A stretch of 64,000 nt of DNA from Lachnospiraceae bacterium. GTDB taxonomy: Bacteria > Bacillota > Clostridia > Lachnospirales > Lachnospiraceae. The notes below the pieces were generated by a model. It was not told where the DNA came from. It was given only the letters and a program-made list of their open reading frames with translations, and made no database searches. Positions 1-8,458 of the stretch are shown piece after piece. A program made the position numbers and the translations under genes. Positions within the stretch are counted from its first letter, which is position 1. Each line of letters begins with the position of its first letter. Location: positions 25,712-89,711 of the forward strand of contig JAQUVX010000017.1 in the NCBI GenBank assembly GCA_028693165.1, read 5' to 3'.

Positions 1-1050
1 GAGACGGCAAACAGCTGCGCACTGGACCGCTGTATGGCAAGGGCGAAAGAGCTGATGCACTGGGATGACAAATACCCCAGCCGTGCCCTCGGAAATGGAA
101 AGGTGCGGGCTGTCGGCGTTGCCATGTCCATGCAGGGTTCCGCCATTTCCAACTGTGATGTGGGGTCTGTGACATTGAAGCTGAATGACGATGGATTTTA
201 CAGCCTGATGATCGGCGCGGCGGACATGGGAACCGGCTGTGACACGACCCTGTCCCAGATTGCGGCGGACTGTCTGTGCTGTGACCTGGACAATATTGTG
301 GTGCACGGCGTGGATACGGACGTATCCCCTTATGATTCCGGTTCTTACGCTTCCAGCACGGCTTATCTGACCGGCATGGCAACCATGAAAACCTGTGAAT
401 CCATGGTGAAGAAGATTCTGGAAAAGGGAGCGGAGTATCTGGAGCGAACGATTGGAGACGTGGATTTTGACGGCAGCGAGGTGTTCTGTCTGGATGGTTC
501 CGGGCGCATTAGCCTGCAGGATATCGGCAATCGTGTCATGTGCAACAACGGCAAGGCTCTGGAAGTGACAGAATCCCATTCTTCGCCGGTTTCCCCGCCG
601 CCATTTATGGTGGGTATGGCGGAGATCGAGCTGGATCAGGAAACCTGTGATTACAAGCTGGTCAATTACGTGGCGGTAGTGGACTGCGGAACTCCGATCA
701 ACCCGAATCTTGTGCGGGTGCAGACCGAGGGCGGTCTCGGGCAGGGCATTGGTATGGCGATGTTTGAGGATGTGACCCGCTCGGAAAAAGGACAGGTCTA
801 CGAGAATTCCTTTATGCAGTACAAGCTTCCGACCCGTATGGATGTGGGAACGATTCAGGTGGAATTTGAGAGCAGCTATGAGCCGACCGGACCATTCGGC
901 GTCAAATCTATCGGCGAGGTAGTGATCAATACGCCGTCTCCGGCCATCGCCGGTGCGGTAGCCAATGCGGCCGGCGTGCAGATCCGCGAACTGCCGATTA
1001 CGGCAGAGAAGATTTTCCGTGCACGCGCCGCGCTGAAAAACGGCGGTTGA
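1..1050 (+). CDS. Molybdenum hydroxylase large subunit, C-terminal part (xanthine dehydrogenase family), partial
   Basis: The reading frame is open from base 1, so the gene starts upstream and only about 349 C-terminal residues are present. The sequence fits the molybdopterin-binding subunit of the xanthine dehydrogenase/aldehyde oxidase family: a GMAEIELD...VVDCGTPINP stretch, a glycine-rich GGLGQGIGMAMFED loop, and a C-terminal PFGVKSIGEVVINTPSPAI segment. The Glu after SIG lies where the family's catalytic base (GxGE-type) is found. The usual reaction is hydroxylation of purines or other N-heterocycles at a Mo-pterin centre, fed by FeS and FAD subunits. Those partners are not in the window and would be expected upstream. 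The substrate cannot be read from this fragment. Confidence 0.85.
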   Translation, partial: ETANSCALDRCMARAKELMHWDDKYPSRALGNGKVRAVGVAMSMQGSAISNCDVGSVTLKLNDDGFYSLMIGAADMGTGCDTTLSQIAADCLCCDLDNIVVHGVDTDVSPYDSGSYASSTAYLTGMATMKTCESMVKKILEKGAEYLERTIGDVDFDGSEVFCLDGSGRISLQDIGNRVMCNNGKALEVTESHSSPVSPPPFMVGMAEIELDQETCDYKLVNYVAVVDCGTPINPNLVRVQTEGGLGQGIGMAMFEDVTRSEKGQVYENSFMQYKLPTRMDVGTIQVEFESSYEPTGPFGVKSIGEVVINTPSPAIAGAVANAAGVQIRELPITAEKIFRARAALKNGG

Positions 1051-1096
1051 AATGCTCTGTGAACGGTCACAGAACGGTCAGGCGGGAAACTTCACC

Positions 1097-1125
1097 TTGC
1101 ATATTCGATGAAATAGAGGTATACT
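1097..1125 (+). promoter_or_regulatory. Sigma-A type promoter before the NUDIX gene
   Basis: TTGCAT at 1097-1102 and TATACT at 1120-1125 are separated by 17 bp. The predicted start lies about 60 bases before the ATG at 1191. A small CTGTGA/TCACAG hairpin just after the preceding stop (about 1055-1070) has no T-tract. Confidence 0.55.
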
Positions 1126-1190
1126 TAGGACAGTCTGTGAGACACACCACGGTAGTGCTGACCGGCACTGCGCGACCAGGAGGGATTGCA

Positions 1191-1643
1191 ATGATAGAAG
1201 CAACGAGCTGTGGAGGTGTGGTTATATTTCGCGGGAAGATCTTAGTCCTCTATAAGAATTACAAGAACAAGTATGAGGGCTGGGTTCTGCCAAAGGGAAC
1301 TGTAGAAGCAGGTGAGGAATATAAGGAGACCGCTCTTCGGGAAGTGAAAGAGGAGACCGGAGTTACTGCCTCGATCATCAAGTATATCGGAAAGAGTTCT
1401 TACTCGTTCAACACGCCACAGGATATGGTGGAGAAGGATGTACACTGGTATTTGATGATGGCCGACAGCTATTACAGCAAACCGCAGCGTGAAGAACATT
1501 TTGTCGATTCCGGATATTATAAGTTTTATGAAGCATATCATCTTTTGAAGTTCTCCAACGAGAAACAGATCCTTGAGAAAGCTTACAATGAATATCTGGA
1601 CTTGAAGAAGGCCAACCTCTGGGGCAACAAAAAATATTTCTAA
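1191..1643 (+). CDS. NUDIX hydrolase
   Basis: A 150-residue protein with a perfect NUDIX box, G-x5-E-x7-REVKEETGV, near residues 34-56. The family hydrolyses nucleoside diphosphates linked to another moiety; the conserved Glu residues bind Mg2+. The preceding WVLPKG sequence is common in MutT and diadenosine-polyphosphate hydrolase relatives, but the substrate is not predictable. The start at 1191 is chosen because GGAGGG lies 6-10 bases upstream; an in-frame ATG at 1047 would overlap the previous gene and add about 48 residues unlike NUDIX sequence. The gene has its own promoter and terminator, so it is probably monocistronic. Confidence 0.88.
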   Translation: MIEATSCGGVVIFRGKILVLYKNYKNKYEGWVLPKGTVEAGEEYKETALREVKEETGVTASIIKYIGKSSYSFNTPQDMVEKDVHWYLMMADSYYSKPQREEHFVDSGYYKFYEAYHLLKFSNEKQILEKAYNEYLDLKKANLWGNKKYF

Positions 1644-1660
1644 TCGAATCAGGAAAGACA

Positions 1661-1695
1661 ACAGGCATCCCGGAGTAATCTGGGGTGCCTGTTTT
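1661..1695 (+). terminator. Rho-independent terminator after the NUDIX gene
   Basis: ACAGGCATCCCGG pairs with CTGGGGTGCCTGT (one G-U and one mismatch) and is followed by TTTT. Confidence 0.8.
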
Positions 1696-1719
1696 AAACT
1701 AGGACAAGGAGCAAAAGAA

Positions 1720-3423
1720 ATGAAGACATCAAGTGAACTGCGCACCATGCTGCGTGCAATGGATCATAAGAGTTATCCGGCCTACAAATCACTGGCGGGA
1801 GCCTATCAGTTTGAAAGTTATGTTCTGGTCATCGACCATGTGCAGGGAGATCCGTTTGCATCGCCGTCCAGTGTCCATGTGGAGCTTTCCCACAGGCAGG
1901 CGGGATTTCCGGAGGAGTATTACAGGCGAAGCTGCGGGCGGATCGCCTTGCAGGATTACCTGACCCGGCGGTTTGCGGCGCAGATGGAAGCTTACAATTT
2001 CAAGGCAAAGGGATCGGGAAAGAGCGGCATGCTTTCCATCACCCGATGTGGGCAGGAGGTGCTGGAACGCAGTGCCTGCCAGATTACCGAGAGAGGGATC
2101 GTGGCCCGGTTTACGGTGGGATTTCCGGCGTTTGGGCGGACCATCGACGCGGGCGGATTGGACAAGATTCTCTTTGACTTTCTGCCAAAATGTGTGGAAA
2201 ACAGCTTTTTCTACTCCCGGCAGGATGCAAAAAAGGTGCAGGAGGCCGTGTATCTCGCGGAGGATCAGGAAGCCGTGCGCGAACTCTTAAAGAAGGAACA
2301 GCTTCTTGCCTTCGTGGCCAATGGCTCGATTCTGCCGAGACGCAGCGGTGTGTCGGATCTGCCGATGCAGGGCAGCGTGCCGTTTCGCTCGCCGGAATCC
2401 ATGGAGCGCACCCTTCATCTGCCGCATCGCGGTGCGGTAAAGGGGATGGCGGTGGAGCCGGGCATCACGCTGATCGTGGGCGGCGGATATCACGGGAAAT
2501 CCACGCTGCTGGATGCACTGCAGATGGGGGTATATGACCACATCGCAGGGGACGGCCGGGAGTTCGTGATTACGGATGACACGGCGGTGAAGCTGCGGGC
2601 GGAGGAAGGACGCTTCATCCGCGGTATGGATATCTCTCTGTTTATCAACGATCTTCCGAACGGGAAGGATACGCGTCATTTCTCTACGCTGGATGCCAGC
2701 GGAAGCACATCGCAGGCGGCCGGCGTGATGGAAGGCGCACAGGCGGGAGCGCGGCTGTTTCTGATCGATGAGGATACTTCGGCGACCAATTTCATGGTGC
2801 GGGATGATTTCATGCAGCGGGTCATCAGCAGAGAAAAGGAGCCGATCACACCATTTCTTGAGCGTGCCCGGGATCTGTATGAACAGGCTGGGATTTCGAC
2901 GATCCTGGTGGCCGGCAGCTCGGGAGCATTTTTCTACATTGCGGACCGGATCGTGCAGATGGATGCGTACCGCCCAGTTGATATCACCGCGCGGGTTATG
3001 GCGCTCTGCGAAGAGTACAAAAAGCCGCGGATTCAGGCAGAGGGATTTGCAGTCCCGGATTATACAGAGTCGTGGAGTGCGCGCGGCAGACACGCGGACG
3101 GCGGGCGTGGCGGACGCGGAGAGCGCGTGAAGATCAAGACCTTTGGACGGGACTCCTTCTCGCTGGATCGGGAGACCGTCGATCTGCGCTATGTGGAGCA
3201 GCTTGCGGATGCGGAACAGACGCAGGCTCTTGCCATGCTGCTGCGCTACGCGCTGGAGCAGACTGCGGACGGGAAAAAGACGCTGAGACAGGTCGTTCAA
3301 ATTCTGTTTGATACCCTTGACAAAAAGGGCTGGGAACCATTTTGCAGTTCCTATGTGCCGTGTGGACTTGCGAGACCGCGGGTGCAGGAGTTGTTTGCCT
3401 GCCTGAACCGGTATCGAGGCTGA
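1720..3423 (+). CDS. Predicted ATPase of the ABC class (PF09818-like)
   Basis: A 567-residue soluble protein with no membrane segments. A Walker A motif (GGGYHGKST) lies near residue 253 and a Walker B-like LFLIDEDTSATNF near residue 346. A GSTSQAAGVMEGAQAGARL stretch just before Walker B fits the diverged signature region of this family. The C-terminus carries a basic, glycine/arginine-rich RGRHADGGRGGRGERVK segment that could bind nucleic acid. Members of the ABC-class ATPase family PF09818 have this single-domain layout and their cellular role is poorly known. The RBS is AAGGAGCAAAAGAA before the ATG. It is the first gene of a possible run with the carboxypeptidase downstream. Confidence 0.85.
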   Translation: MKTSSELRTMLRAMDHKSYPAYKSLAGAYQFESYVLVIDHVQGDPFASPSSVHVELSHRQAGFPEEYYRRSCGRIALQDYLTRRFAAQMEAYNFKAKGSGKSGMLSITRCGQEVLERSACQITERGIVARFTVGFPAFGRTIDAGGLDKILFDFLPKCVENSFFYSRQDAKKVQEAVYLAEDQEAVRELLKKEQLLAFVANGSILPRRSGVSDLPMQGSVPFRSPESMERTLHLPHRGAVKGMAVEPGITLIVGGGYHGKSTLLDALQMGVYDHIAGDGREFVITDDTAVKLRAEEGRFIRGMDISLFINDLPNGKDTRHFSTLDASGSTSQAAGVMEGAQAGARLFLIDEDTSATNFMVRDDFMQRVISREKEPITPFLERARDLYEQAGISTILVAGSSGAFFYIADRIVQMDAYRPVDITARVMALCEEYKKPRIQAEGFAVPDYTESWSARGRHADGGRGGRGERVKIKTFGRDSFSLDRETVDLRYVEQLADAEQTQALAMLLRYALEQTADGKKTLRQVVQILFDTLDKKGWEPFCSSYVPCGLARPRVQELFACLNRYRG

Positions 3424-3486
3424 GGATTCGTATGAAACCGTACAGTTCCGGAGATACTGACAGGAAGAATGGAAGGGAGAATGGCT

Positions 3487-5007
3487 ATGAATCAGAAGGA
3501 AAATCATAAAAACCAGATATTTGAGGCATTGTCTGACCGCCTGGAGCGGGCGATGGCATATCAGACGGCTCTGACGCTGCTTGAGTGGGACAATGAGACG
3601 CTGGCACCGGTACAGGCCGGAGCGCTGACCTCCCGTGTGCAGGGAACACTTTCCGCCGCCTATCAGGAGGTCATGACGAGCAGCGAAGTGAAGCTGCTGA
3701 TCAGTCAGTGTGAGAAGCAGCCGGATCTTTCGCGGGTGGAGCGGGATATTGTCCGGGAGGCCAAGGAGGATGTGGAAAAGCTGGACTGCATTCCGCCGGA
3801 GGAATACCGTGCCTTTCAGGAGCTGGTATCGGAATCGACCAGAATCTGGGTGAAGGCGAAGAAGGAGCAGGATTTTTCGGCGTTTGCGCCCACGCTTCAA
3901 AAGATCATTTCTTATCAGAAGAAATTTGCCGGATATCGGGCAAAGGACGGACAAAAGCTGTATGATGTGATGCTGGACGACTATGAAAAGGATTTCAATA
4001 TGGAGAAGCTGGATGCATTTTTTCAGTGCTTAAAAAAGGAGCTTGTGCCACTTCTCAAACAGATTACAGAGAGCCGTGTGCGGGTGGATGATGCCTTTCT
4101 GACAGGGGATTATCCGGAGGAGAAGCAGCGAAAGCTGGCGGAATATATGGCCTCCTACGTGGGCTTTGATTTTGAGAAGGGAGTGCTTGCCACGAGCGCC
4201 CATCCGTTTACCACCAATCTGCACAATCGCGATGTGCGGATCACGACCCACTATCAGGACCGGGTGGACAGTTCCCTGTTTTCCGTTATTCACGAGGCGG
4301 GGCACGGCATCTACGAGCAGGGGATCGCGGATGAGCTGACGCAGACACCGGTGGGGCAGGGCGCCTCCATGGGAATGCACGAGTCGCAGTCCCGTTTCTT
4401 TGAAAATATCATCGGCAGGAACGAGGCCTTCTGGGTGCCGGTTTATGGAACCCTGAAGGATCTGTTTCCGGATCAGTTGCGCGGTGTCGGCCGGGAGATG
4501 TTTGTGCGGGCGATCAACAAGGTGGAGCCGGGTTTGATTCGGACGGAGGCGGATGAACTGACCTACAGCCTTCATGTGCTGGTGCGCTACGAGCTGGAAA
4601 AGCAACTGATCGAGGAGGATTTGGATGTGGAGAAGCTGCCGGAGCTTTGGGCGGACAAATACGAAGAATATCTCGGTGTCCGGCCGGATCATGTGGCAGA
4701 GGGCGTTCTTCAGGACATCCACTGGGCGCAGGGGTCATTTGGCTATTTCCCGTCCTATGCGCTGGGGAGTGCGTTCGGGGCGCAGATCTATGCCTGCATG
4801 AAGCGGGAGATGGATTTTGATAAACTGCTGGAGGACGGGAAGATCGATGTGATCCGGGAATATCTGCGGGAGCATATTCATCAGCACGGCAAGCTGAAGA
4901 CCAGTCGCCAGCTCATCCGGGATATGACCGGAGAGGATTTTAATCCGCAATATTATGTGGATTATCTGAAAGAAAAATATGGAAAGCTGTATCAGTTAGA
5001 GGGGTAG
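3487..5007 (+). CDS. Metal-dependent carboxypeptidase, M32 family
   Basis: A 506-residue cytoplasmic peptidase. The zinc motif HEAGH lies near residue 269 with the family's downstream HESQSRFFEN segment, whose Glu is the third metal ligand. The length matches the usual 500 residues of M32 (Taq carboxypeptidase) enzymes, which remove C-terminal residues from peptides. The start is placed at 3487 because GGAAGGGAG is 7 bases upstream; ATGs at 3469 and 3481 are in frame but poorly spaced. It lies about 60 bases after the ABC-class ATPase gene and 22 bases before the oxidoreductase gene, so co-transcription is likely. Confidence 0.92.
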   Translation: MNQKENHKNQIFEALSDRLERAMAYQTALTLLEWDNETLAPVQAGALTSRVQGTLSAAYQEVMTSSEVKLLISQCEKQPDLSRVERDIVREAKEDVEKLDCIPPEEYRAFQELVSESTRIWVKAKKEQDFSAFAPTLQKIISYQKKFAGYRAKDGQKLYDVMLDDYEKDFNMEKLDAFFQCLKKELVPLLKQITESRVRVDDAFLTGDYPEEKQRKLAEYMASYVGFDFEKGVLATSAHPFTTNLHNRDVRITTHYQDRVDSSLFSVIHEAGHGIYEQGIADELTQTPVGQGASMGMHESQSRFFENIIGRNEAFWVPVYGTLKDLFPDQLRGVGREMFVRAINKVEPGLIRTEADELTYSLHVLVRYELEKQLIEEDLDVEKLPELWADKYEEYLGVRPDHVAEGVLQDIHWAQGSFGYFPSYALGSAFGAQIYACMKREMDFDKLLEDGKIDVIREYLREHIHQHGKLKTSRQLIRDMTGEDFNPQYYVDYLKEKYGKLYQLEG

Positions 5008-5029
5008 AAGCACACAAGGAGGGGATAAG

Positions 5030-5995
5030 ATGAAACTTGGTATTTTGGGAACAGGTATGATGGTGCGCGATTTTTTGCAGACGGTGGATTTAACCACATT
5101 TTCTTATGTGGGGATTCTTGGACGGAAGGAGAGCGAGCCGAAGGTGCAGGGACTGTGCCGGGAATTTGGCCTGGATGCGTATTTTCTGGATTACGATGAG
5201 ATGCTTTCGCAGGATATGGATACGATGTACATCGCGCTGCCCAATCACCTGCATGCATCCTACGCAAAGAAGGCGCTGCTTCACGGAAAACATGTGATCG
5301 TGGAAAAGCCGGCGGCGGCAACCCTTGCGGAATTGCAGGATCTGCGGCAGACCGCGAAAGAGCAGAAGCGGATGCTGATCGAAGCGATGAGCATTCCGTT
5401 TCTTCCGGCCTATCACAATCTGAAGAAGGATCTGGAAAAGCTCGGACCGATGCGGATCGTAAGCTTGAATTACAGCCAGTATTCCAGCCGCTATGATGCA
5501 TTTCTGCGCGGGGAGACGCTTCCGGTGTTCGATCCGAAGCAGGCGGGCGGCGCGCTGATGGATTTGAATGTGTATAACATCCACACGGCGGTCGGTCTGT
5601 TTGGAAAGCCGCAGTCCGTTCATTATGAGGCGAATGTGCAGCGCGGGATCGATACCAGCGGCATACTGCTTTTGGATTATGGAACCTTCAAGGTGGCGGC
5701 CATCGGTGCGAAGGACTGCAAGGCACCGCTATCCAGCACCTTTCAGGGGGAGAAGGGGTGTATTCGCATTCAGAAACCGCTCAGCCGCATGACCGGCTAC
5801 GAATTAATATCCAATGACGGGGAGACCGCTGTGTATCAGCTGGAGGACGCGAAGGACCGTCTGTGCTATGAGTTCCAGACGATGCAGGATATGATCCGAA
5901 ATCAGGATTGGGAGCTGGAGGAGGAGCTGTTTACGCGCAGCCTCTGGGCGAGTGAGATTCTGGAGGAGGCGCGCAGGCAGATCGGAATTTTGTAG
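5030..5995 (+). CDS. Gfo/Idh/MocA family NAD(P)-dependent oxidoreductase
   Basis: A 321-residue enzyme with an N-terminal Rossmann fold (LGILGTGMMVRDF), the family motif HVIVEKPAAAT (EKP Lys near residue 95), and a C-terminal substrate domain beginning around residue 120 (IEAMSIPFLPAYHNLKKDL). GGALMDLNVYNIH fits the catalytic His region. Family members oxidise or reduce sugars, polyols or dihydrodiols. The substrate is unknown and no sugar operon surrounds it. The RBS AGGAGGGG is 8 bases before the ATG. Confidence 0.88.
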   Translation: MKLGILGTGMMVRDFLQTVDLTTFSYVGILGRKESEPKVQGLCREFGLDAYFLDYDEMLSQDMDTMYIALPNHLHASYAKKALLHGKHVIVEKPAAATLAELQDLRQTAKEQKRMLIEAMSIPFLPAYHNLKKDLEKLGPMRIVSLNYSQYSSRYDAFLRGETLPVFDPKQAGGALMDLNVYNIHTAVGLFGKPQSVHYEANVQRGIDTSGILLLDYGTFKVAAIGAKDCKAPLSSTFQGEKGCIRIQKPLSRMTGYELISNDGETAVYQLEDAKDRLCYEFQTMQDMIRNQDWELEEELFTRSLWASEILEEARRQIGIL

Positions 5996-5997
5996 GA

Positions 5998-6061
5998 GCA
6001 GGGGATAAACAGGAACTGTCATAGAAGCAGGGGATAAACAGGAACTGTCATAGAAGCAGGG
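5998..6061 (+). repeat. Perfect 29-bp tandem duplication (2.2 copies)
   Basis: The unit begins GCAGGGGATAAACAGGAACT and ends GTCATAGAA. It occurs perfectly at 5998-6026 and 6027-6055, and a third copy starts at 6056-6061. The repeat begins just after the stop of the oxidoreductase gene and fills part of the leader of the protease gene. The only imperfect bases flank the array, which suggests recent slippage or unequal exchange. Confidence 0.95.
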
Positions 6062-6114
6062 CGGCCGGCGTAAACTGACAGTAATGGAAGAACAGAGAAC
6101 TGTGAGACAGGCCG

Positions 6115-7854
6115 ATGCCCAATCAAAAAATGGAAAATCTGTTGAATCTGGCGCTGGAGGTGACTCCGGCAGAGCGAGCCAGGTCGCAGGAGCTGGAGAC
6201 CGGTTTTGATCCTCAGGATCAGACCTGGGAGCTGATCGTAAAATATTCCGGAAGTCTGGATGAGGTGCGTGCGCTGGGGGTAACCGTTGAGGAAATGCGA
6301 AGCGAATATGCGATTTTGACGGTGCCGGAGCGGCTGATCGAGCAGGTCAGTGCATTTCCGCAAATTGAATACATAGAGAAACCAAAGAGGCTGTTTTTCG
6401 TCACGGACCGGGCGAAGGCAGCCTCTTGTATTAATATTTTGCAGGAGGGACCGCCGAATCTGACCGGCCGCGGGGTTCTGGTGGCGGTGCTGGATTCGGG
6501 GATCGACTATTTTCATGAGGATTTTCGGACCCCGGAGGCAACGACGCGGATTGCCGCCTTGTGGGATCAGACGCTGAACCGGGTGTTCACCGCGGAGGAA
6601 ATCAATCAGGCGCTGGGAACCGGCAGTCGGGAACAGGCCCGCGCACTGGTGCCTTCCGCGGACATCAGCGGACACGGGACCGCGGTGGCCGGGATCGCGG
6701 CGGGCGGAGGCCGTGCGCCGGGGGGAGCGGCCTACCGGGGGATTGCCTACGAGAGTGAGCTTCTGGTGGTGAAGCTTGGAACCGCGCGGGAGGAGGGCTT
6801 TCCAAGGACGACGGAGCTGATGCGGGCAGTCAATTTCGTGGTGGAGCGGGCGGTGGAGCTAAACCGTCCACTGGCAGTCAACATCAGCTTTGGCAATACC
6901 TACGGCTCCCATGAGGGCAACAGCCTGTTGGAAACCTTTTTGGACGATATTGGCAATTTCGGACGAACATCGATTGTGGTGGGGAGCGGCAATGAAGGCG
7001 CGGCCGCGGGGCATGTATCGGGGTATTTAAAAATGGCAGGAGACGAATCCGGGCGGCGGACGGACGGAAACCGTGTGCGGGAGGAGCTGTCGGTGGCGCC
7101 CTATGAGACAGGACTCAGCGTCCAGCTCTGGAAATCCTACACGGATCAGGTGCGCATCAGCCTTCAGACACCTTCCGGTGAGATCCTTGGCCCGCTGTCC
7201 GAGCGGCTTGGCCCGCTTCGCTTTCGTTATAGAACCATGCAGGTATTGGTATATTATGGGAAACCAAATCCCTACAGCCAGTCGCAGGAAATCTATTTTG
7301 ATTTTGTGCCGGATGCGGGAAGCTATGTGGAGAGCGGCATCTGGTCCTTTCTGCTCGAGCCGCAGGAGGTGGTTTTGGGCCGCTATGATTTCTGGCTTCC
7401 CTCCGCCGCGATCCTGAATCCCTCCACGCGCTTTCTTCGGGCCACGCCTGACACGACCCTGACAATTCCCTCCGCTGCTGCCAAAGTCATTACTGTGGGG
7501 GCCTATGACAGCACCTACAACGCCTATGCGGATTTCTCAGGCCGCGGGTTTACGCAGAGAACCTACCAGATCAAACCGGATCTGGCTGCGCCTGGCGTGG
7601 GCATCATGGCCCCGGCCATCGGCGGCGGATATCGCTCCGTGACGGGAACTTCTTTTGCGGCCCCGGTGGTCACGGGCAGCGTGGCTCTTATGATGCAGTG
7701 GGGCATGGTAGACGGAAATGATGCGTTTCTCTATGGGGAGAAGGTCAAGGCGTATCTGCACCGGGGCGCGAAACATTTGCCTGGGATTTTGGTTTATCCG
7801 AATCCGGAGGTGGGGTATGGGGCGCTGTGCGTGCGGGATTCGATTCCGTTGTGA
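6115..7854 (+). CDS. S8 family (subtilisin-like) serine protease, Csp-like
   Basis: A 579-residue protein with the full subtilase triad: Asp127 (VLDSGIDY), His187 (SGHGTAVAG) and Ser513 (TGTSFAAP), plus the oxyanion Asn region SGNEGAAAGH. The N-terminal ~90 residues resemble a retained propeptide. No signal peptide is visible. The long insertion between the His and Ser regions (about residues 300-440) resembles the jelly-roll insertion of the clostridial Csp proteases that process germination factors. Many Lachnospiraceae carry such proteins, so a germination role is only a possibility. The RBS is weak; the start at 6115 is forced by an in-frame stop at 6103. The C-terminus reaches the end of the catalytic domain normally. 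Confidence 0.88.
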   Translation: MPNQKMENLLNLALEVTPAERARSQELETGFDPQDQTWELIVKYSGSLDEVRALGVTVEEMRSEYAILTVPERLIEQVSAFPQIEYIEKPKRLFFVTDRAKAASCINILQEGPPNLTGRGVLVAVLDSGIDYFHEDFRTPEATTRIAALWDQTLNRVFTAEEINQALGTGSREQARALVPSADISGHGTAVAGIAAGGGRAPGGAAYRGIAYESELLVVKLGTAREEGFPRTTELMRAVNFVVERAVELNRPLAVNISFGNTYGSHEGNSLLETFLDDIGNFGRTSIVVGSGNEGAAAGHVSGYLKMAGDESGRRTDGNRVREELSVAPYETGLSVQLWKSYTDQVRISLQTPSGEILGPLSERLGPLRFRYRTMQVLVYYGKPNPYSQSQEIYFDFVPDAGSYVESGIWSFLLEPQEVVLGRYDFWLPSAAILNPSTRFLRATPDTTLTIPSAAAKVITVGAYDSTYNAYADFSGRGFTQRTYQIKPDLAAPGVGIMAPAIGGGYRSVTGTSFAAPVVTGSVALMMQWGMVDGNDAFLYGEKVKAYLHRGAKHLPGILVYPNPEVGYGALCVRDSIPL

Positions 7855-7890
7855 AGTTGGTTCGTTTCCCTGTACAGTTCAATATAATTT

Positions 7891-7918
7891 TCTCGTAAAA
7901 ATCACGAGATTTAACTTT
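7891..7918 (+). terminator. Possible weak terminator after the protease gene
   Basis: TCTCGT (7891-7896) pairs with ACGAGA (7904-7909), followed by TTTAACTTT. The stem is only 6 bp. Confidence 0.35.
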
Positions 7919-7962
7919 GGAAAGGCGAGCTTTAGGAAATCGAAGATTTGATTGGAGATATC

Positions 7963-7998
7963 ATGAGCTTTGAAAAGAATAGTAAGGAGAGAGCATAA
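7963..7998 (+). CDS. Possible 11-residue upstream peptide coupled to the DUF3791 gene
   Basis: ATG at 7963 with GGAG 5-8 bases upstream opens an 11-codon frame (MSFEKNSKERA) whose TAA directly abuts the next ATG (TAAATG). The DUF3791 gene's own Shine-Dalgarno AAGGAG lies inside this frame. It could be a translated leader, a coupling peptide, or the remnant of a longer first gene. The only evidence is the RBS and the exact abutment. Confidence 0.3.
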   Translation: MSFEKNSKERA

Positions 7999-8244
7999 AT
8001 GATGAAACCGTTTAGAAGTATAGAACTGGATAATAATCAAGTTGAGTTTTCTGTATTCTGTATAGAAAATGTCGCTGCAAAGCTTGGAATTTCTGGTGAT
8101 GAGGCATATCAGTTATTGACAAAAAACAAAGATATACTAGACGAATATATTATTCCTAATTATGAAATGCTTCATACTCAGGGTAAAGAATATATTGTAA
8201 ATGACATTATCGACTATATGAAAGAATGTGGGGTGTTGAAATGA
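7999..8244 (+). CDS. DUF3791 domain protein (small)
   Basis: An 81-residue acidic protein. FCIENVAAKLGI, a YQLLTKNKDILDEYIIPNYE core and LHTQGKEYIVNDIIDYM match what I recall of the DUF3791 family, a group of uncharacterised small proteins often encoded next to DUF3990. The start at 7999 has AAGGAG 9 bases upstream. It overlaps the next, broken gene by 4 bases (ATGA). The segment is clearly more AT-rich than its neighbours, which suggests acquisition. If the module is toxin-antitoxin-like, this would be a candidate antitoxin or accessory factor; that is inference from the layout. Confidence 0.75.
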   Translation: MMKPFRSIELDNNQVEFSVFCIENVAAKLGISGDEAYQLLTKNKDILDEYIIPNYEMLHTQGKEYIVNDIIDYMKECGVLK

Positions 8245-8458
8245 TTGTATACCATGGTTCATCAATTATGATGTTGTCATTGGCGGTGTAGCAAATGATA
8301 AAGTGTTCAATACCATCGAATTGTTTTTTGATGGTTTAATCCAAAAAAAGGAAGCCATAAAGCGACTGCGTTATGAAAAACCTAATTTACAGATATGTAT
8401 TCGAAATCAGGAATTATTAGAGAAATATTGTCATTTCATAGAAAGTGAGGAAATCTAA
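8241..8458 (+). pseudogene. DUF3990 gene remnant with internal deletion and frameshift
   Basis: The frame starting at 8241 reads MIVYHGSS, the typical DUF3990 start, then stops after 16 codons at 8291. A second frame reads from about 8263 as NYDVVIGGVANDKVFNTIEL onward to the TAA at 8456-8458, which matches the C-terminal part of DUF3990. The centre, roughly 80-100 residues in intact homologues by my recollection, is missing and the two ends are out of frame. DUF3990 is thought to resemble ADP-ribosyltransferases, so the deletion would remove the catalytic core. Both junctions with neighbouring genes (ATGA upstream, TAATG downstream) remain intact, so the operon layout has survived. Confidence 0.75.

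Noticed and set aside
2287-3954. Long antisense open frames, for example 2287-3954, 37998-39812 and 61697-63124 on the minus strand
   Set aside because: They lie opposite well-recognised genes, have no RBS, give His/Arg/Leu-rich translations and follow from codon bias of the true genes.
5998-6061. Tandem repeat as a CRISPR array
   Set aside because: Copies are contiguous without spacers and there are only about two; no cas genes are present.
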